NCBI GenBank assembly: GCA_036874045.1
Contig: CM072340.1
Location: 2,495,001-2,559,000 of the forward strand
From: Cymodocea nodosa
Taxonomy: Eukaryota > Streptophyta > Magnoliopsida > Alismatales > Cymodoceaceae
DNA length: 64,000 bases
Direction of reading: 5' to 3'
A model generated the notes under the pieces. The model was not told the DNA's origin. It searched no databases and was given only the letters and a program-made list of their open reading frames with translations. Below are positions 55,901-64,000 of this stretch, piece after piece; position 1 is the first letter of the stretch; every line of letters begins with the position of its first letter. The position numbers were made by a program, and so were the translations under genes.

Positions 55901-58900
55901 GGTGCATTCCAAGTGATGCTGATACCTACATGGTTATGAGTTCAGTAACCTTCTCATCAAATATAACCTATAGCACTTGTATTTCATACCATTTTCTTTT
56001 TGTCATGATGTCTTCTGACGGTAAATAATTTCTTGTGTACTTGGTATTCTATCAGCCCATATTTTGTGGTTTTTCTCATTCCATTTGAAGATCTGTTGTG
56101 TTTCCCTTTTAGGAAGGTAGTAATGATGCAGACTATTTAGGTACAAGATTAAATAGTTTCACATTGGTGATATAGAACATCATGTGGTCTTAATGTAGAA
56201 GTGGACTTTTTTCTTTATCGGATCAAGTCTTTTAGGGTGGGTTTTTTCAAGTCCATAATAAGTGATATTAGAGCTAGCATAATCTAAATTGGGTCTTGCA
56301 TAGATGAGGGCATATCCATTAGAAGGGACAAGTTAAGGGTTGAAGGAATGCCTAAATGCTTAGAGTGGGCTATCCAGAGGGATGTTGGTGTAAGAAGCAT
56401 GGTGAGATTGATGTACACTATTTAGGTATGAAATTAAATAGTTCCACATTGATGGTGTGGGATATTATGTGGTCTTGATATAAGAGTGGTCTCTCTGTTA
56501 TACATTTGATATCATTTTTCTCTACATCAAAGAAAATGATCTAGTGCTTGGGCTAGAGGAAGAGTCACTTATCAATTATTGATATTTGTGAGTGTACCAG
56601 AAAATGCACAAAACGTAAACCTTACACATTTTTTTATATATGTGCAATTGGATCCTGTATCAGATCACCAACCAAATTAGTTTGAGCCATGTTCAGCATT
56701 GTGGTCAATTTTTTTTCAAATTGTAAGGTAAATAATTATGGGAATCTCATCTCTTCAAGTTTCTTTAGTAACTTAAAATTTATGTGCTTCACTCATTTTT
56801 TCATGGATTTGTTTGGTAGGATTTCTCCTCATAACCTATAAAGTTTATACTTTTGCATTCGTAAAGATATTTTGAGTGTGTTTTCTTACATTTTGCACTT
56901 CATTTTGTACTTCATATATTACAATTATACATAGGCATTCATCATGGAACTAAATCAGTTAAATAAAAAGACAAACACATTAACAAATTTTCAGCTGGTA
57001 CTAATATGCATTATTCTTTGATTTCAGTAACTGTAGACAGGGTTGGATATAGAGCAACGCTTGTTTGTGAAAGTTGTACAGTAGAGGATTAGTTATTAAA
57101 TATACTGCAAGGAAAAATAATATTCATGACTATTTTTTATTTTATTTTTTTCAAAAATAGCATAAAGAGCTACTCAAAAGTAAATTCTTGCATCCATCTT
57201 GGTCTGTCAATGTGATAAATTGATTTTTAATCTATCAACCTTTACGCCAAAAGTAGGTTTTTAATACTTAAGAATTGTGGGAATTCTATTCCAACAGTGA
57301 TTATGTCAATGCTGTGTAGACAAAATGTAAGAGTTTTCGTTTGTAAGAGTGGACTAATGATAGCCTTACTTATCATGAATCTTAAAAAGAACAATGACAC
57401 TACCTCCTACATAGTGGACAGATGTTAATTTCTTTAAAACTTGATAATTATCAGTAGCTCAATTTTATTTAGAAATCAAAGTGATTAATGAATGACACAC
57501 GATATATGGTACTAATTCATAATGTGTAGAACACAATTTTTCAATAATGCAACTTGAAGTGTTGAGAGAAAAAGGTCAGATCAAGAGTTTTTGCCATTGC
57601 AAGTTGAACTGTTAGTTGACTGCATGAAAAAAAATACTCGCTGAAATTTTGGCATTCTAGATGGATTTTTTATATTCTACTTGCATATTTTGTCTTAGAT
57701 CTTCAATTATGATACTTAGAGCATGCATACATATTTGGAAAGTGTTTCTGAGCTGGAATCCTTTCAATCGCAGGTTCTTGTGGTGGTATGTCCAAGTTGG
57801 ACTGGGAAACAAGAATGCGAATAGCCTTGGAAGCTGCAAAGGGTCTTGAATATCTTCATGAGCATACCACTCCACCCGTAATCCACAGAGATTTCAAAAG
57901 TAGTAATATTCTTCTCGACAGGAATTTCCATGCTAAAGTTTCAGACTTTGGCTTGGCCAAACTTGGTTCAGACAAAGTAGGAGGCCATGTATCCACTCGA
58001 GTATTAGGCACACAAGGATACGTTGCACCAGAGTAATGATTTAATTTTCTCTGTTCTAAGTTATTACATAATTCAAAGCCTATGATCTGGATGAAACTCT
58101 GATCGGTGTAATTCTGTCAAAGAAGCTTCTGATCTGTAATGGAAAATACTAAGCTTCAGAATTTGTGCATTGAATGAGTGACAAATCTTCCTTTCTTTTG
58201 CAGATATGCCCTGACTGGACATTTGACTACCAAATCAGATGTATACAGCTACGGTGTTGTGCTTTTGGAGCTTCTTACTGGAAGAGTACCTGTAGACCTG
58301 AACAGACCTGTTGGAGAAGGTGTTCTTGTGTCTTGGGTAGGTTGTTCCTTTTGGTGAAATGCAGACATTCAATTTAAAACTTATGGGTAATGAGTGGAGA
58401 TGTTTATCTATATATTAAATCATATTTTTATTTCAAAATTTACCAACGTGAGATGATTTCATTGCGCCTTTTGAAAACATGCTTTATTGTTTCTAATAAA
58501 ATAAAAGCCATTTTGTTTCTTCCATAGTTTATTTAAAAAGACTTGGTAAAACAATTTGTTGCATCTTTGCATACAAGATACCTTGAAAAAAAAAATTTGT
58601 TCGGTAACATACTTGTCTCAACAGCATGCATGTCTCTCTCTATATATAGTGTTTCTAAATTCCTAGTTGCTCAATGCTGTAATTTTCTTTTCGGTGTCTA
58701 TCAGAATGCTTTAATGCTGCTGCATAATTTGATATTGCCGATCGGTAAACATTTCATTTTCATCCATTGCACTTATTCTAATATTCTGTATTCTTTGTTT
58801 GGTCAAGGCCTTGCCTCACCTTACAGACAGGGAGAAGGTTGTGCAGATAATTGATCCTGTGATGGAAGGGCAGTACTCGATGAAAGATGTCGTTCAAGTG

Positions 58901-59080
58901 GCTGCAATTGCTGCTATGTGTGTGCAGCCAGAGGCCGACTACAGGCCTCTCATGGCAGATGTTGTTCAGTCCTTGGTTCCTCTTGTTAAGCACAAATCCA
59001 CCGCGAAAGTTGGCAGCTGTTCCAGTTTCCACACGCCTAGGGCTACAGCAATACCTGGAAATCGTAACGTTCTATCATGA
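34503..59080 (+). CDS. Membrane-anchored receptor-like Ser/Thr protein kinase, five exons
   Basis: Joining 34503-34937, 35031-35166, 57774-58032, 58204-58336 and 58808-59080 gives an uninterrupted 411-residue protein, with GT-AG introns and matching phases at every junction. Residues 12-34 form one hydrophobic membrane segment ([19 protein letters not shown]), without a large ectodomain. A basic stop-transfer stretch follows (RTKVSRHRK). The kinase domain starts near 88: Gly loop LGHGSFGSV (108-115), invariant Lys 129 (IAVKLMD), [13 protein letters not shown] (catalytic Asp 230), DFG at 248-250, APE at 275-277 and the C-lobe Arg in [11 protein letters not shown]. All catalytic residues are present. 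It closely resembles plant RLCK-like kinases with short anchored N-termini; the exact orthologue cannot be named here. The start ATG has A at -3 and G at +4. This is the only clearly intact host gene in the window. Confidence 0.93.
35031..35166 (+). CDS. Kinase exon 2 (residues 146-190 plus one base)
   Basis: It reads [20 protein letters not shown] through [11 protein letters not shown]. The donor is GATG|GTGAGT at 35167, a strong plant donor, and the phase is 1. Confidence 0.92.
35230..36079. other. Intron 2 sequence without recognisable content
   Basis: No gene or element could be identified. Two related stretches (CTGAGAGAATGATCAGGGA at about 35422 and CTGAGAGAATGATCAGAAAT at about 35571) indicate a small diverged duplication. 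Confidence 0.4.
36080..36480 (+). pseudogene. Possible Ty3/gypsy gag fragment
   Basis: In plus orientation the text reads [20 protein letters not shown], a coiled-coil-like stretch, then [13 protein letters not shown]. That resembles the (K)PFDGxRDAKELENF opening of some plant gypsy Gag proteins. Several stops interrupt it and nothing further is recognisable. This is a weak call. Confidence 0.35.
37200..37640 (-). pseudogene. LINE RNase H domain
   Basis: The minus strand reads [20 protein letters not shown], matching the LNxDGA opening of the RNase H fold in plant LINEs with Asn for the first Asp. Acidic and hydrophobic strands follow with stops. The final La-related strand ([11 protein letters not shown]) is near 37230. 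Confidence 0.6.
37996..38202 (-). pseudogene. LINE zf-RVT-like segment
   Basis: It reads [20 protein letters not shown] and [16 protein letters not shown], the conserved W..IW...(I/V)P.K(I/V).FF.W......T.D pattern of the C-terminal zinc-knuckle region in plant LINE ORF2. Confidence 0.75.
38597..39656 (-). pseudogene. LINE reverse transcriptase
   Basis: Blocks include [66 protein letters not shown] (catalytic Asp kept) and [15 protein letters not shown] frameshift falls at the next block. In the other frame the expected F-A-D-D box reads Y-T-N-D followed by IILYVNGN, so the second catalytic site is doubly altered. [20 protein letters not shown] (38779 onward) is the thumb region. Confidence 0.88.
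39704..40336 (-). pseudogene. LINE ORF2 linker between endonuclease and RT
   Basis: The 210-codon open stretch includes [20 protein letters not shown] and [16 protein letters not shown], the well-known W(F/L)KEGDxNSxFFH motif that precedes RT in plant LINEs. Confidence 0.85.
40330..40551 (-). pseudogene. LINE endonuclease C-terminus
   Basis: [16 protein letters not shown], then [16 protein letters not shown], matches the terminal S-R-L-D-R and SDH(x)P(I/L) motifs of the apurinic-type endonuclease. The catalytic His of SDH is present; the first half of the domain is absent. Confidence 0.8.
40488..40642. repeat. Local duplications at the LINE 5' junction
   Basis: GATTAGTTAAGGCCTTGTC is at 40488-40506 and again at 40624-40642. 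AATGGTTGATCATTGTGAT is at about 40574-40592 and 40608-40626. Such short shuffled copies at a LINE's 5' end suggest template switching during integration. Confidence 0.75.
40643..41439. other. Intron 2 sequence without recognisable content
   Basis: It is AT-rich with one 101-codon open stretch (41119-41424) that has no recognisable domain. Nothing else is supported. Confidence 0.4.
41440..43451 (-). repeat. Tat-type element 3' LTR
   Basis: On the minus strand it starts TGTCACCCCACATTTAAAC at 43451. From 41960 upward it matches 48670-50141 (shared words: ATGTAATCGATGATGAACAG-like, AGAGCAGGTGTTGGAG, GGATGTTTATAAT). The distal part (41440-41960) includes AGTTGCCATCTAATTTTATT, a motif common in plant Tat LTRs. 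The lower boundary is approximate. Confidence 0.75.
43428..43526. repeat. Inverted repeat at the Tat LTR edge
   Basis: GTAAAAGTTTAAATGTGGGG (about 43429-43448) is mirrored by CCCCACATTTAAACTTGCAA (about 43506-43525), with a loop of about 57 bases. One arm lies inside the 3' LTR and the other just outside it, next to the polypurine position. Confidence 0.75.
43615..44165 (+). repeat. Tandem repeats in the Tat element interior
   Basis: Units of the form CATGAATGATTCATCATGGA recur at about 43720, 43765, 43800, 43846, 43886 and 44043. GAAACATGGTTGTTGCTGA (43620) and GAAACATGGTTGTTACTGA (44112) show a larger duplication of about 490 bp around them. Tat elements often carry tandem repeats between pol and the 3' LTR. 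Confidence 0.75.
44166..46144 (-). other. Non-coding interior of the Tat element
   Basis: This lies between integrase and the 3' repeats on the element's strand. A 119-codon open stretch (45341-45700, minus) has no recognisable domain. Nothing else is supported. Confidence 0.45.
46145..47300 (-). pseudogene. Tat-type gypsy integrase
   Basis: The zinc-finger part reads [39 protein letters not shown] and [18 protein letters not shown]. Both cysteines of the family's KCHxC are Tyr. The core is fragmented ([18 protein letters not shown] text, about 46950). The C-terminal part [33 protein letters not shown] and [15 protein letters not shown], then the final [13 protein letters not shown], is clear. 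Stops and frameshifts abound. Confidence 0.82.
47480..47870 (-). pseudogene. Tat-type gypsy RNase H
   Basis: [13 protein letters not shown] is followed by [39 protein letters not shown] and [20 protein letters not shown]. These are the Asp, Glu and Asp strands of the second RNase H found in Tat/Ogre elements. One stop lies after NNKG. Confidence 0.85.
48100..48654 (-). pseudogene. Tat-type gypsy RT, C-terminal end
   Basis: Traces of the thumb and connection are readable, for instance [20 protein letters not shown], equivalent to the FLGFMVSxRGIEVNPDK motif. The catalytic part is absent because the sequence passes straight into LTR at about 48655. Confidence 0.7.
48655..50141 (-). repeat. Tat-type element 5' LTR, truncated at its inner end
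   Basis: It starts TGTCACTTCACATTTGAAC at 50141 on the minus strand and parallels 41960-43451 to about 48660. The remaining part of about 500 bp that the 3' LTR has is missing, together with the primer-binding site. Confidence 0.8.
50142..51820 (-). pseudogene. Athila-type gag/protease fragment
   Basis: On the minus strand the gag tail has a single knuckle-like [14 protein letters not shown], a coiled coil ([20 protein letters not shown]) and FVTLRSDR, equal to the VTLRSGK linker motif. A Glu/Val-rich stretch with a GEEVHVD duplication follows. The protease region then reads [40 protein letters not shown] and [17 protein letters not shown]. It stops where the Tat LTR begins at 50141. Several stops are present. 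No pol of this element was found on the other side of the Tat insertion. Confidence 0.82.
51825..51846 (-). other. Athila primer-binding site, decayed (Asp-tRNA type)
   Basis: The minus strand reads TTTCACTCCATTGCCAAGGA. Intact Athila elements have TGGCGCCGTTGCCGGGGA here, complementary to an Asp tRNA, and most mismatches are C-to-T or G-to-A. It lies upstream of gag, as expected. Confidence 0.65.
51847..53480 (-). repeat. Probable Athila 5' LTR
   Basis: The sequence next to the primer-binding site begins TTTGATTGAAAATTTTAAG, with the TGCAAGTGTATGGTATCAAA phrase often seen at Athila LTR ends. It continues into a mixed-composition region typical of LTRs (CTCCCAGCTCTATTGAAGG near 53020). The far boundary is not visible, and there is no second copy to compare. 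Confidence 0.45.
53481..56120. other. Intron 2 non-coding stretch
   Basis: Apart from the tandem duplication at 54328-54545, no gene or element could be recognised. Pyrimidine-rich text at 54840-54900 is unexplained. Confidence 0.4.
54328..54545 (+). repeat. Tandem duplication of about 108 bp with AACTATTTGAGTTTT modules
   Basis: ATGAAAAACTCAAAGAGTTA at about 54329 and ATGAAAAACTTGAAGAGTTA at about 54438 start two copies. Each contains GAGTTTTTCTCTTTGAAAAC and ACTATTTGAGTTTTGTGAA. The second is followed by a further partial module. The AACTATTTGAGTTTT word is close to the array at 25494-26140. Confidence 0.8.
56125..56500 (+). mobile_element. TRIM-like miniature LTR element
   Basis: Two direct repeats of about 90 bp (56125-56215 and 56410-56500) share ACTATTTAGGTA, AATTAAATAGTT-like text, CACATTG and ATGTGGTCTT. 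They are about 80 percent alike by eye. Between them, TGATATTAGAGCT at about 56263-56275 resembles the initiator Met-tRNA binding site TGGTATCAGAGC, placed where a primer-binding site should be. There is no coding capacity. Short LTRs plus a primer site in under 400 bp define terminal-repeat retrotransposons in miniature. Confidence 0.7.
56501..57773. other. Right end of kinase intron 2
   Basis: No gene or element is recognised. It ends in a pyrimidine-containing tract and the acceptor TTTCAATCGCAG. Confidence 0.45.
57774..58032 (+). CDS. Kinase exon 3 (catalytic loop and activation segment)
   Basis: It encodes [20 protein letters not shown] through GTQGYVAPE. It carries HRDFKSSN and DFG. 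Intron 3 is 171 bp (GTAATG at 58033 to TTTTGCAG at 58203) and splits the APE glutamate codon in phase 2. Confidence 0.93.
58204..58336 (+). CDS. Kinase exon 4
   Basis: It encodes [20 protein letters not shown], then [20 protein letters not shown] and LVSW. The donor is TGG|GTAGGT at 58337. Intron 4 is 471 bp. Confidence 0.93.
58808..59080 (+). CDS. Kinase exon 5 (C-lobe and C-terminus)
   Basis: Acceptor GGTCAAG|GCC. It encodes [40 protein letters not shown] and a short Ser-rich tail ending GNRNVLS, with TGA at 59078-59080. Confidence 0.93.
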   Translation, partial: ALPHLTDREKVVQIIDPVMEGQYSMKDVVQVAAIAAMCVQPEADYRPLMADVVQSLVPLVKHKSTAKVGSCSSFHTPRATAIPGNRNVLS

Positions 59081-61138
59081 CATTCATGTCATTTCCAAGG
59101 TCATCTAGTACCAATCATGACTAGTGTGTTTTCTGTTCAATTCCTCTACGGCTGACATCTGTTTGGAGCTTTTAACCGTAACAGAATTAAGTTGCCTTTT
59201 CCTACTAATTAACCCAAAAATGTTATGTAACTGGAAGGTGCGGTAGTTTTCCAGCCCTTGCGATTTCTTCCTTTCGTTGTCCACGTGGAATGTGAGCGTT
59301 GACCGTGCACGGTTAGGTATCGTCACTTGTTGAGGTGGACTACGGAAAAGGTTAACGGTCCCGATTCAAAATAGTGCTATTTCCAGAGCAGTCATTTATT
59401 TTACTCTCTTTTTTATCATTTTCCACTTAAAAAACTAAAAATGGTAACAAAAATACAAAATATTCATGAAAGCAGAAAATTTCTCCTCAATGGAAGCATA
59501 TAAAACATAAATAAAAGCAATAAAATTTACTAGTGATTATTATGTATCTTTTCTAATCTTATTTTTGTCCTTTCTCATAAATATATGAAAAGATAAAAAT
59601 TATTGTCTATAAAAACATGAAAAAATTTTCATTTAAATTAAATGTGTATTTGTCATTGATCTAATGCTCTTAAAATATTAAAATTTACCAATGTTTGCTT
59701 AATTTTAAAATTTATTTTTAAATAAAAATAATAATGTAACTCAGACTAAGTTAAAGCTTTAATATAGATAGATTACTCTATAGATTAACTAAATGTACAA
59801 ATAGATTTTAATTTTAAAAATAATTAATTAAAAATATTGTGTACTATCAAGAATCCTATGGCACCACTAGAAATATTTTTCATTAAATTAATAGAGTGAG
59901 CTTCTAGACATGCATTCTCTCTATGGTTTCCCTCCAAGTACACCCAATGAAATTAACCATACATACATTACAAATAGAGAAAAATTGGAACCACCTTTTA
60001 GAAAAAGGAGGTATTTTGTTTCAAAATATAAGAAATCATGCATCATCCAATAATTTTTAAGATCTCAATACAAGGGATATCTCAACACAATCAACAATAA
60101 ATAATGTATTTGGTCTTTTTTATCATATAAAACCTTAAGAGTGGTACATTGGAGATTTAATAGAATCCATACACGGAAACATGGATGTAACTACTTTGTT
60201 GCATGGAAAGAAGTTATACGTGCTAACTTGCTTGTAGACACTCCACTTATGTGGGTATTTTTGTCCTTTCACTTATTAGATTGTATCAAAGGATGGAGGT
60301 ACGTAGGTGTAGCTAAAATGTGAGGTAGAAAAGAGGAGCCTTTTTTTCCTTTAAAAACCTCCAAAAATCTCTTTTAAAAACCTTTATAATTCTTCATTTA
60401 TTCCTTGTCATTTATCTTGTACCTAATGTTGAGATGACCCTGTTCTAAACATTAAAATCTTGGCTTTCTATTTTGAGTCAGACATCTAACGTCTAAATGC
60501 ATTATGCTTCCATTTATCTACCTTTGGATTAAAGGACCCTCGATTCCAATGATTAACATGTCTCATCAGTCCATCTTAAAACATTCCTTTATTTATTCCC
60601 CTCTAAAACCCTTGCGGTTGTGAATCCAATGGACAATTTTTCCTTGACCCACACTCCTTGCGGTTAGGGCCCATTGTGCTCTTGTGTTCCCGCATCTTGT
60701 CATCAATGTGCATGTGCATCACCTTTTCCTTGGTATTCTCTCATTTATGGATTGGAAGGTTACAATGTTAGATATATCGGAAGGTTAGTGATTTTTTGAT
60801 AAGCAATAACCAAAAGGTTATTCGATGAATAGTGATTGAAAGGACAATTTAGAATTTTCAATTGACATGGATAATGATTTCAATGCTTGTAAAAGGACAA
60901 TGTTGTAATTGTGAATGCTCTAATGTCTCTTATAAATATGTAACTATGTTTGTAACTTGATGATGTCGAAACTAGTGAAACATAACTAGTGCTACCTGTG
61001 AACATAGGTTGTTGAACTATGTAAAATCCTAATGTTCTTTTCATTTATTCTTCCACAATTTTTCTTCATTTAACCTGTGAGAGAGTGTTTCCATAATTAA
61101 TACATGAATGGTGCCAATGTCTCTCGATCCTCTACAAA
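59081..61138. other. Intergenic sequence downstream of the kinase
   Basis: The first 300 bp probably hold the kinase 3' UTR; AATAAA-like words appear near 59510. ACTCCTTGCGGTTAGGGCCC at 60644 repeats the CCTTGCGGTTGTG of 60611. No other gene is visible. Confidence 0.45.
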
Positions 61139-62330
61139 TTGATATTAGAGTAGTTGGTTGATGGAGAATGTAGTTGAAAAGAAAGAGTGGTAGTGATGGT
61201 TGAAGACAGAAAAATCAAGATCAAGATGTTTGATGGTAGAGACTTCAATTTTTGAAAGATGTAATTGGAGGATTATTTGTACTAGAAAAAGTTACATGAA
61301 TTACTTTTAGGAAGGAAACTAGAGGGAATGAGCTAGGAAGAGTAAGAGTTGTTGGATTGCAAACATTAGGTGTGGTCTAGTTGACCCTAGCAAGAAATAT
61401 TACTTTTAGCATTATTAATGAGAAGATGATGTTAGAATTGATGAAAGTATTGTCTAATATATAAGAGAAACCCTTAACTTTAAATAAAGTGTACTTGGTA
61501 AAATGTCTATTTAATTTGATGATGCCAAACGGAGGCTTCGTTGTAGATCACAATAAGGAGTTCAACATCATCATAGCATAGTTTAGTTTAGTGATGACAT
61601 TTATTTTGTTATTCACTTTTAGAGAGTTGATTGACCATTGTGATAGGTGTTAGCAATTTACTAGGGCACGCGAAATTAAAGTTAAATGACATTCAAGATT
61701 TGATCCTCGATGAAGACATTCATAGGAGATACAATGTCAAGGTAGAAACTTTAGGTTTTGCTTTGAACATTGAAGGTAAAGGGAAGAGTCAATAGGGTGG
61801 TCAAAGTACTTATGGAAGATCTAAGTCTAGGAGAAGAGGAAGAATTGCAAAGACATTGTTTACTGGAATTGTGATAAGAGAGGTCACTATTGCAATGAAT
61901 GTAGAGCATTGAAAGAGAAGGCATAGGGATAAGGTGAGAGCTTTGCAAATTCTATAAGTGATGACATTACAGAGATGCCTTGGTGTGTTATTGATGTCTT
62001 AGATCATAGACTCAAGATTATCATTCTACTCTACAAATCGTCAAGAGTTGTTGCATAACTAATAATACAATGGAGAAGAGGAGGATTTGCCTTGTTGATG
62101 ATAACCATCTTGATGTCATTGGGAAAGGTGATGTTCACATTAGGACTAACAATAGTGTTTGGAAATTAAAAGATAGATATGTACTTGGTTTGGTAAGAAA
62201 TTTAATTTCTATAAGGCAACTAGATGATGAGGTTTACTCTATAATCTTTAAAAGTGTTTAATGGAAGGTAACCAAATGTGCCTTGGTGGTGGCTTGAGGT
62301 AAAAAGGTTAGCACCTTGTGAAAGAATTGA
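61139..62330 (+). pseudogene. Ty1/copia gag-protease remnant
   Basis: A primer-site-like TTGATATTAGAGTAG at 61139 precedes a gag trace: KIKMFDGRDFNF, LEDYLY.KKLHELL and a knuckle YWNCDKRGHYCNECRALK (about 61860-61915). A protease tail follows with DNHLDVIGKGDVHIRTN, SVWKLKDRYVLGLVRNLISI and RQLDDEVYSIIF. Multiple frameshifts and stops occur. The family differs from Copia-1, with a shorter gag and a different protease tail. Integrase and RT are absent. Confidence 0.8.
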
Positions 62331-62644
62331 AACTAGTTGCTCAACAATGCATACACAATATGGAAGAGTGTGCAAGATGAACGAAAAATTGATTAACTTA
62401 CATGGTGATTTACATAGTTCGATAGTAACTTACATCTATGGTAAAACTAGTTCTTACTATTTGCATTGATACTTCAAGTTATAGATGCGTATATATTTAT
62501 AAAAGACATTAAGACAATTCACAATTACAATAATGCCCTCACATAGTGTGATGCTTTCACTAATAGAGTAGGTAGACTCAAGATATAATCTTGCATCCTC
62601 TTTTAACGTCTAATAGGCTAGAAAAGGTGAAAGGAAAGGGTCTT

Positions 62645-62720
62645 GGAGTCGCTACTTATTTTATTAAAGAGAAACTAGGAAAACTTAAGAAATGCATAAA
62701 AATGCATGTGAGTGGCATTC
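62645..62720 (+). repeat. Tat-LTR-like motif
   Basis: GGAGTCGCTACTTATTTTAT, then AAAGAGAAACTAGGAAAAC, parallels AGAGTTGCCATCTAATTTTA at 41471 in the Tat-type LTR. Further text to about 63000, such as TATTAGACACCCTACATGC (62791), matches TATTAGGCACTCTCATGGC (41608). A diverged LTR fragment of related type is likely. Confidence 0.55.
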
Positions 62721-63101
62721 TGTCCTAAGGATATAGTTGATTAGTCTTATCAAAGAGTCTAAATAAGTTTTTCAGGTATGCATAAGCAATGTATTAGACA
62801 CCCTACATGCTTAACCAAAGTTGACCTCTTAGGTAAACTAGTAGGTGTTAAGTGATGCATGTGCGCATCTAAGTGTCAAAATGAGAATAGATGAGTAGTT
62901 GAGCCTTTAAGTTTAATGTGAAATAAGCCTTTAAGTTCGAGAAGAAATAAGATCTAGGATCCTATTGGAGAGTTGTGTAGCATCCCTCACTTTTGTGCAA
63001 TGAAGTGAGAATAGACCTTAAATGAGCCTAAATTTGCTAGCTTAGCTAAGGGTGAAACCTATATAATCCAAATATAACAAAAATGCATAATATGATACAT
63101 G

Positions 63102-63933
63102 TGTTAGGATCGTATAGCTCACTAGAGGGGGGGTGAATGATGATTTTTGATTTATTTTGATCTAATTGATTTAATTTTAAACAGTAAGCACAAGTATTAA
63201 CTAGATGAATGAATATGCACAACAGAGATAAAAATAAGATAAAAGAAATTTTTAGGTGGTTCACTAACTCGACTAGTTCACCCACAAAGTTCACTTAAGC
63301 TTCACTAAGCGAGTTAACACTTACAACACTTGCTTTCAGGTAGAAGTAAGAACCAACACATGAGCTTTCAAGTAAAAGTTCTAAGCCAACCTTTCCTTTG
63401 AGTTTGGTGCAAGCTCTTAACCAACCGTGAGCTTTCAGGTGCAAGCTCACAAACTAACAATTTCTTTCTTTCTTGTAGAGTTTGTGCGTATGGAGCTTTC
63501 AATACTTTAGTATGTTGTTTGCTTTTCTTCTTCTTCAGTACTTATTGAAAGTATGTCATGGAATTTTTGGTGTAGCTCTCAAAGTATATTATGATCATTG
63601 TCTTTATCTTCCTTTACTGATTATACTTATACCAAGGTGTATAATGATAATATTCTTTCTAATAGCATTTGTCCTATTGTACTTACTGTACTGTTAGTCC
63701 CAAAAATAGTAAGTTACCATTCTGTATACTGTCCTTAGTGTAACATTCTGATTTTCTTTGATTTTCAGATAGTTAGTTATTGTAAACTTTCGAAAATTCG
63801 AATGGCTGTTCTGTAACTCTTCAAAAGACCTTTTCCTTTCACGTGATTTTTAAGTTCTACACGTGACTTCAAATTCAACACGTGAGTCTTTAAGTTCGGA
63901 TAGTTATAACTGTTAACTTTTCGAAATGGCTTG
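63102..63933 (-). repeat. Copia LTR (solo-LTR family), interrupted
   Basis: It begins TGTTAGGATCGTATAGCTC and follows the solo LTR at 65 through AGGTGGTTCACTAACTCGAC and TTACAACACTTGCTTTCAGG. GGATAGTTATAACTGTTAAC-type modules follow. The left flank carries no primer-binding site, so it is a 3' or solo LTR. At 63934 it is cut by LTR sequence in the opposite orientation. Confidence 0.85.
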
Positions 63934-64000
63934 TGTTGAGTACTTTGTTTTGATGATATGTGATAAACAGATATAATCATATTTACTCAATTACTATTGT
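63934..64000 (+). repeat. Start of a plus-oriented copia LTR
   Basis: TGTTGAGTACTTTGTTTTGA, then ATATAATCATATTTACTCAA, is the reverse complement of the Copia-1 LTR right end (25425-25493). A plus-strand copia LTR therefore begins here and continues outside the window. Confidence 0.8.

Larger units (their letters stand above)
35167..57773 (+). other. Kinase intron 2, 22,607 bp, transposon-filled
   Basis: The intron is bounded by GTGAGT at 35167 and TTCAATCGCAG at 57773. Its phase joins Gly-191 (G|GT) exactly between PKD and SCGG. It contains the gag scrap, LINE, Tat-type element, Athila fragment, tandem duplication and TRIM-like element listed below. Minus-strand elements predominate, opposite to the gene. 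Confidence 0.9.

Noticed and set aside
63482..63697. Hydrophobic 71-codon frame near the right end
   Set aside because: It lies within copia LTR sequence with no matching frame in the related LTR at 65-1803.
1..64000. A dedicated immune, toxin or other multi-gene system
   Set aside because: Every coding region apart from the kinase and the F-box ORF is accounted for by known retroelement domains or is unrecognisable. No cluster of co-oriented host genes exists in the window.

Overview
The window is plant nuclear DNA from a repeat-rich genome. It is AT-rich, dense with LTR retrotransposons (Ty1/copia and Ty3/gypsy), and contains one spliced host gene for a membrane-anchored receptor-like kinase. 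That gene has an intron of about 22.6 kb filled with transposon debris. Very long, transposon-filled introns and heavily decayed Athila/Tat and copia elements fit a large-genome seed plant, possibly a gymnosperm. That taxonomic guess is an inference and is not proven by the sequence.

Layout. (1) 1-13542 is a plus-strand complex of Athila-type Ty3/gypsy material. It holds a gag tail interrupted by a perfect solo copia LTR (65-1803, 5-bp target duplication), a protease-RT-RNase H-integrase pseudogene (2311-5978), an accessory ORF (6709-8770), a second Athila gag (9784-11127), an uninterrupted F-box protein ORF (11316-12452) and a conserved non-coding tail. (2) 13543-25493 is a nearly complete minus-strand copia element (Copia-1) with both LTRs, primer-binding site, polypurine tract, gag-pol, and an accessory ORF between pol and the 3' LTR. 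(3) 25494-33236 holds LTR-like arrays and an older, truncated minus-strand copia (Copia-2). (4) 33237-34502 is the kinase gene's upstream region. (5) 34503-59080 is the five-exon kinase gene. Its intron 2 (35167-57773) carries a gypsy gag scrap, a minus-strand LINE, a minus-strand Tat-type gypsy element nested against an Athila gag/protease fragment, an internal tandem duplication and a TRIM-like miniature element. (6) 59081-64000 holds intergenic DNA, a plus-strand copia gag-protease remnant, a Tat-LTR-like motif, and a minus-oriented copia LTR cut by a plus-oriented copia LTR that runs off the window.

The most interesting signals are these. The accessory ORF and a non-coding segment are shared between a gypsy and a copia element, two superfamilies that should not share them. 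Short TAACTCAACGAA-type modules sit in the spacer ahead of several ORFs of the gypsy complex and inside copia LTRs. The F-box ORF is intact amid dead retroelement genes and has a splice-acceptor-like sequence just before its ATG. No CRISPR, rRNA, tRNA or prokaryotic operon was seen.

Apart from the kinase and possibly the F-box ORF, every protein-coding region is broken by stops or frameshifts. Most stops lie where the family has Gln, Trp or Arg, which is the pattern expected from deamination of methylated cytosine.
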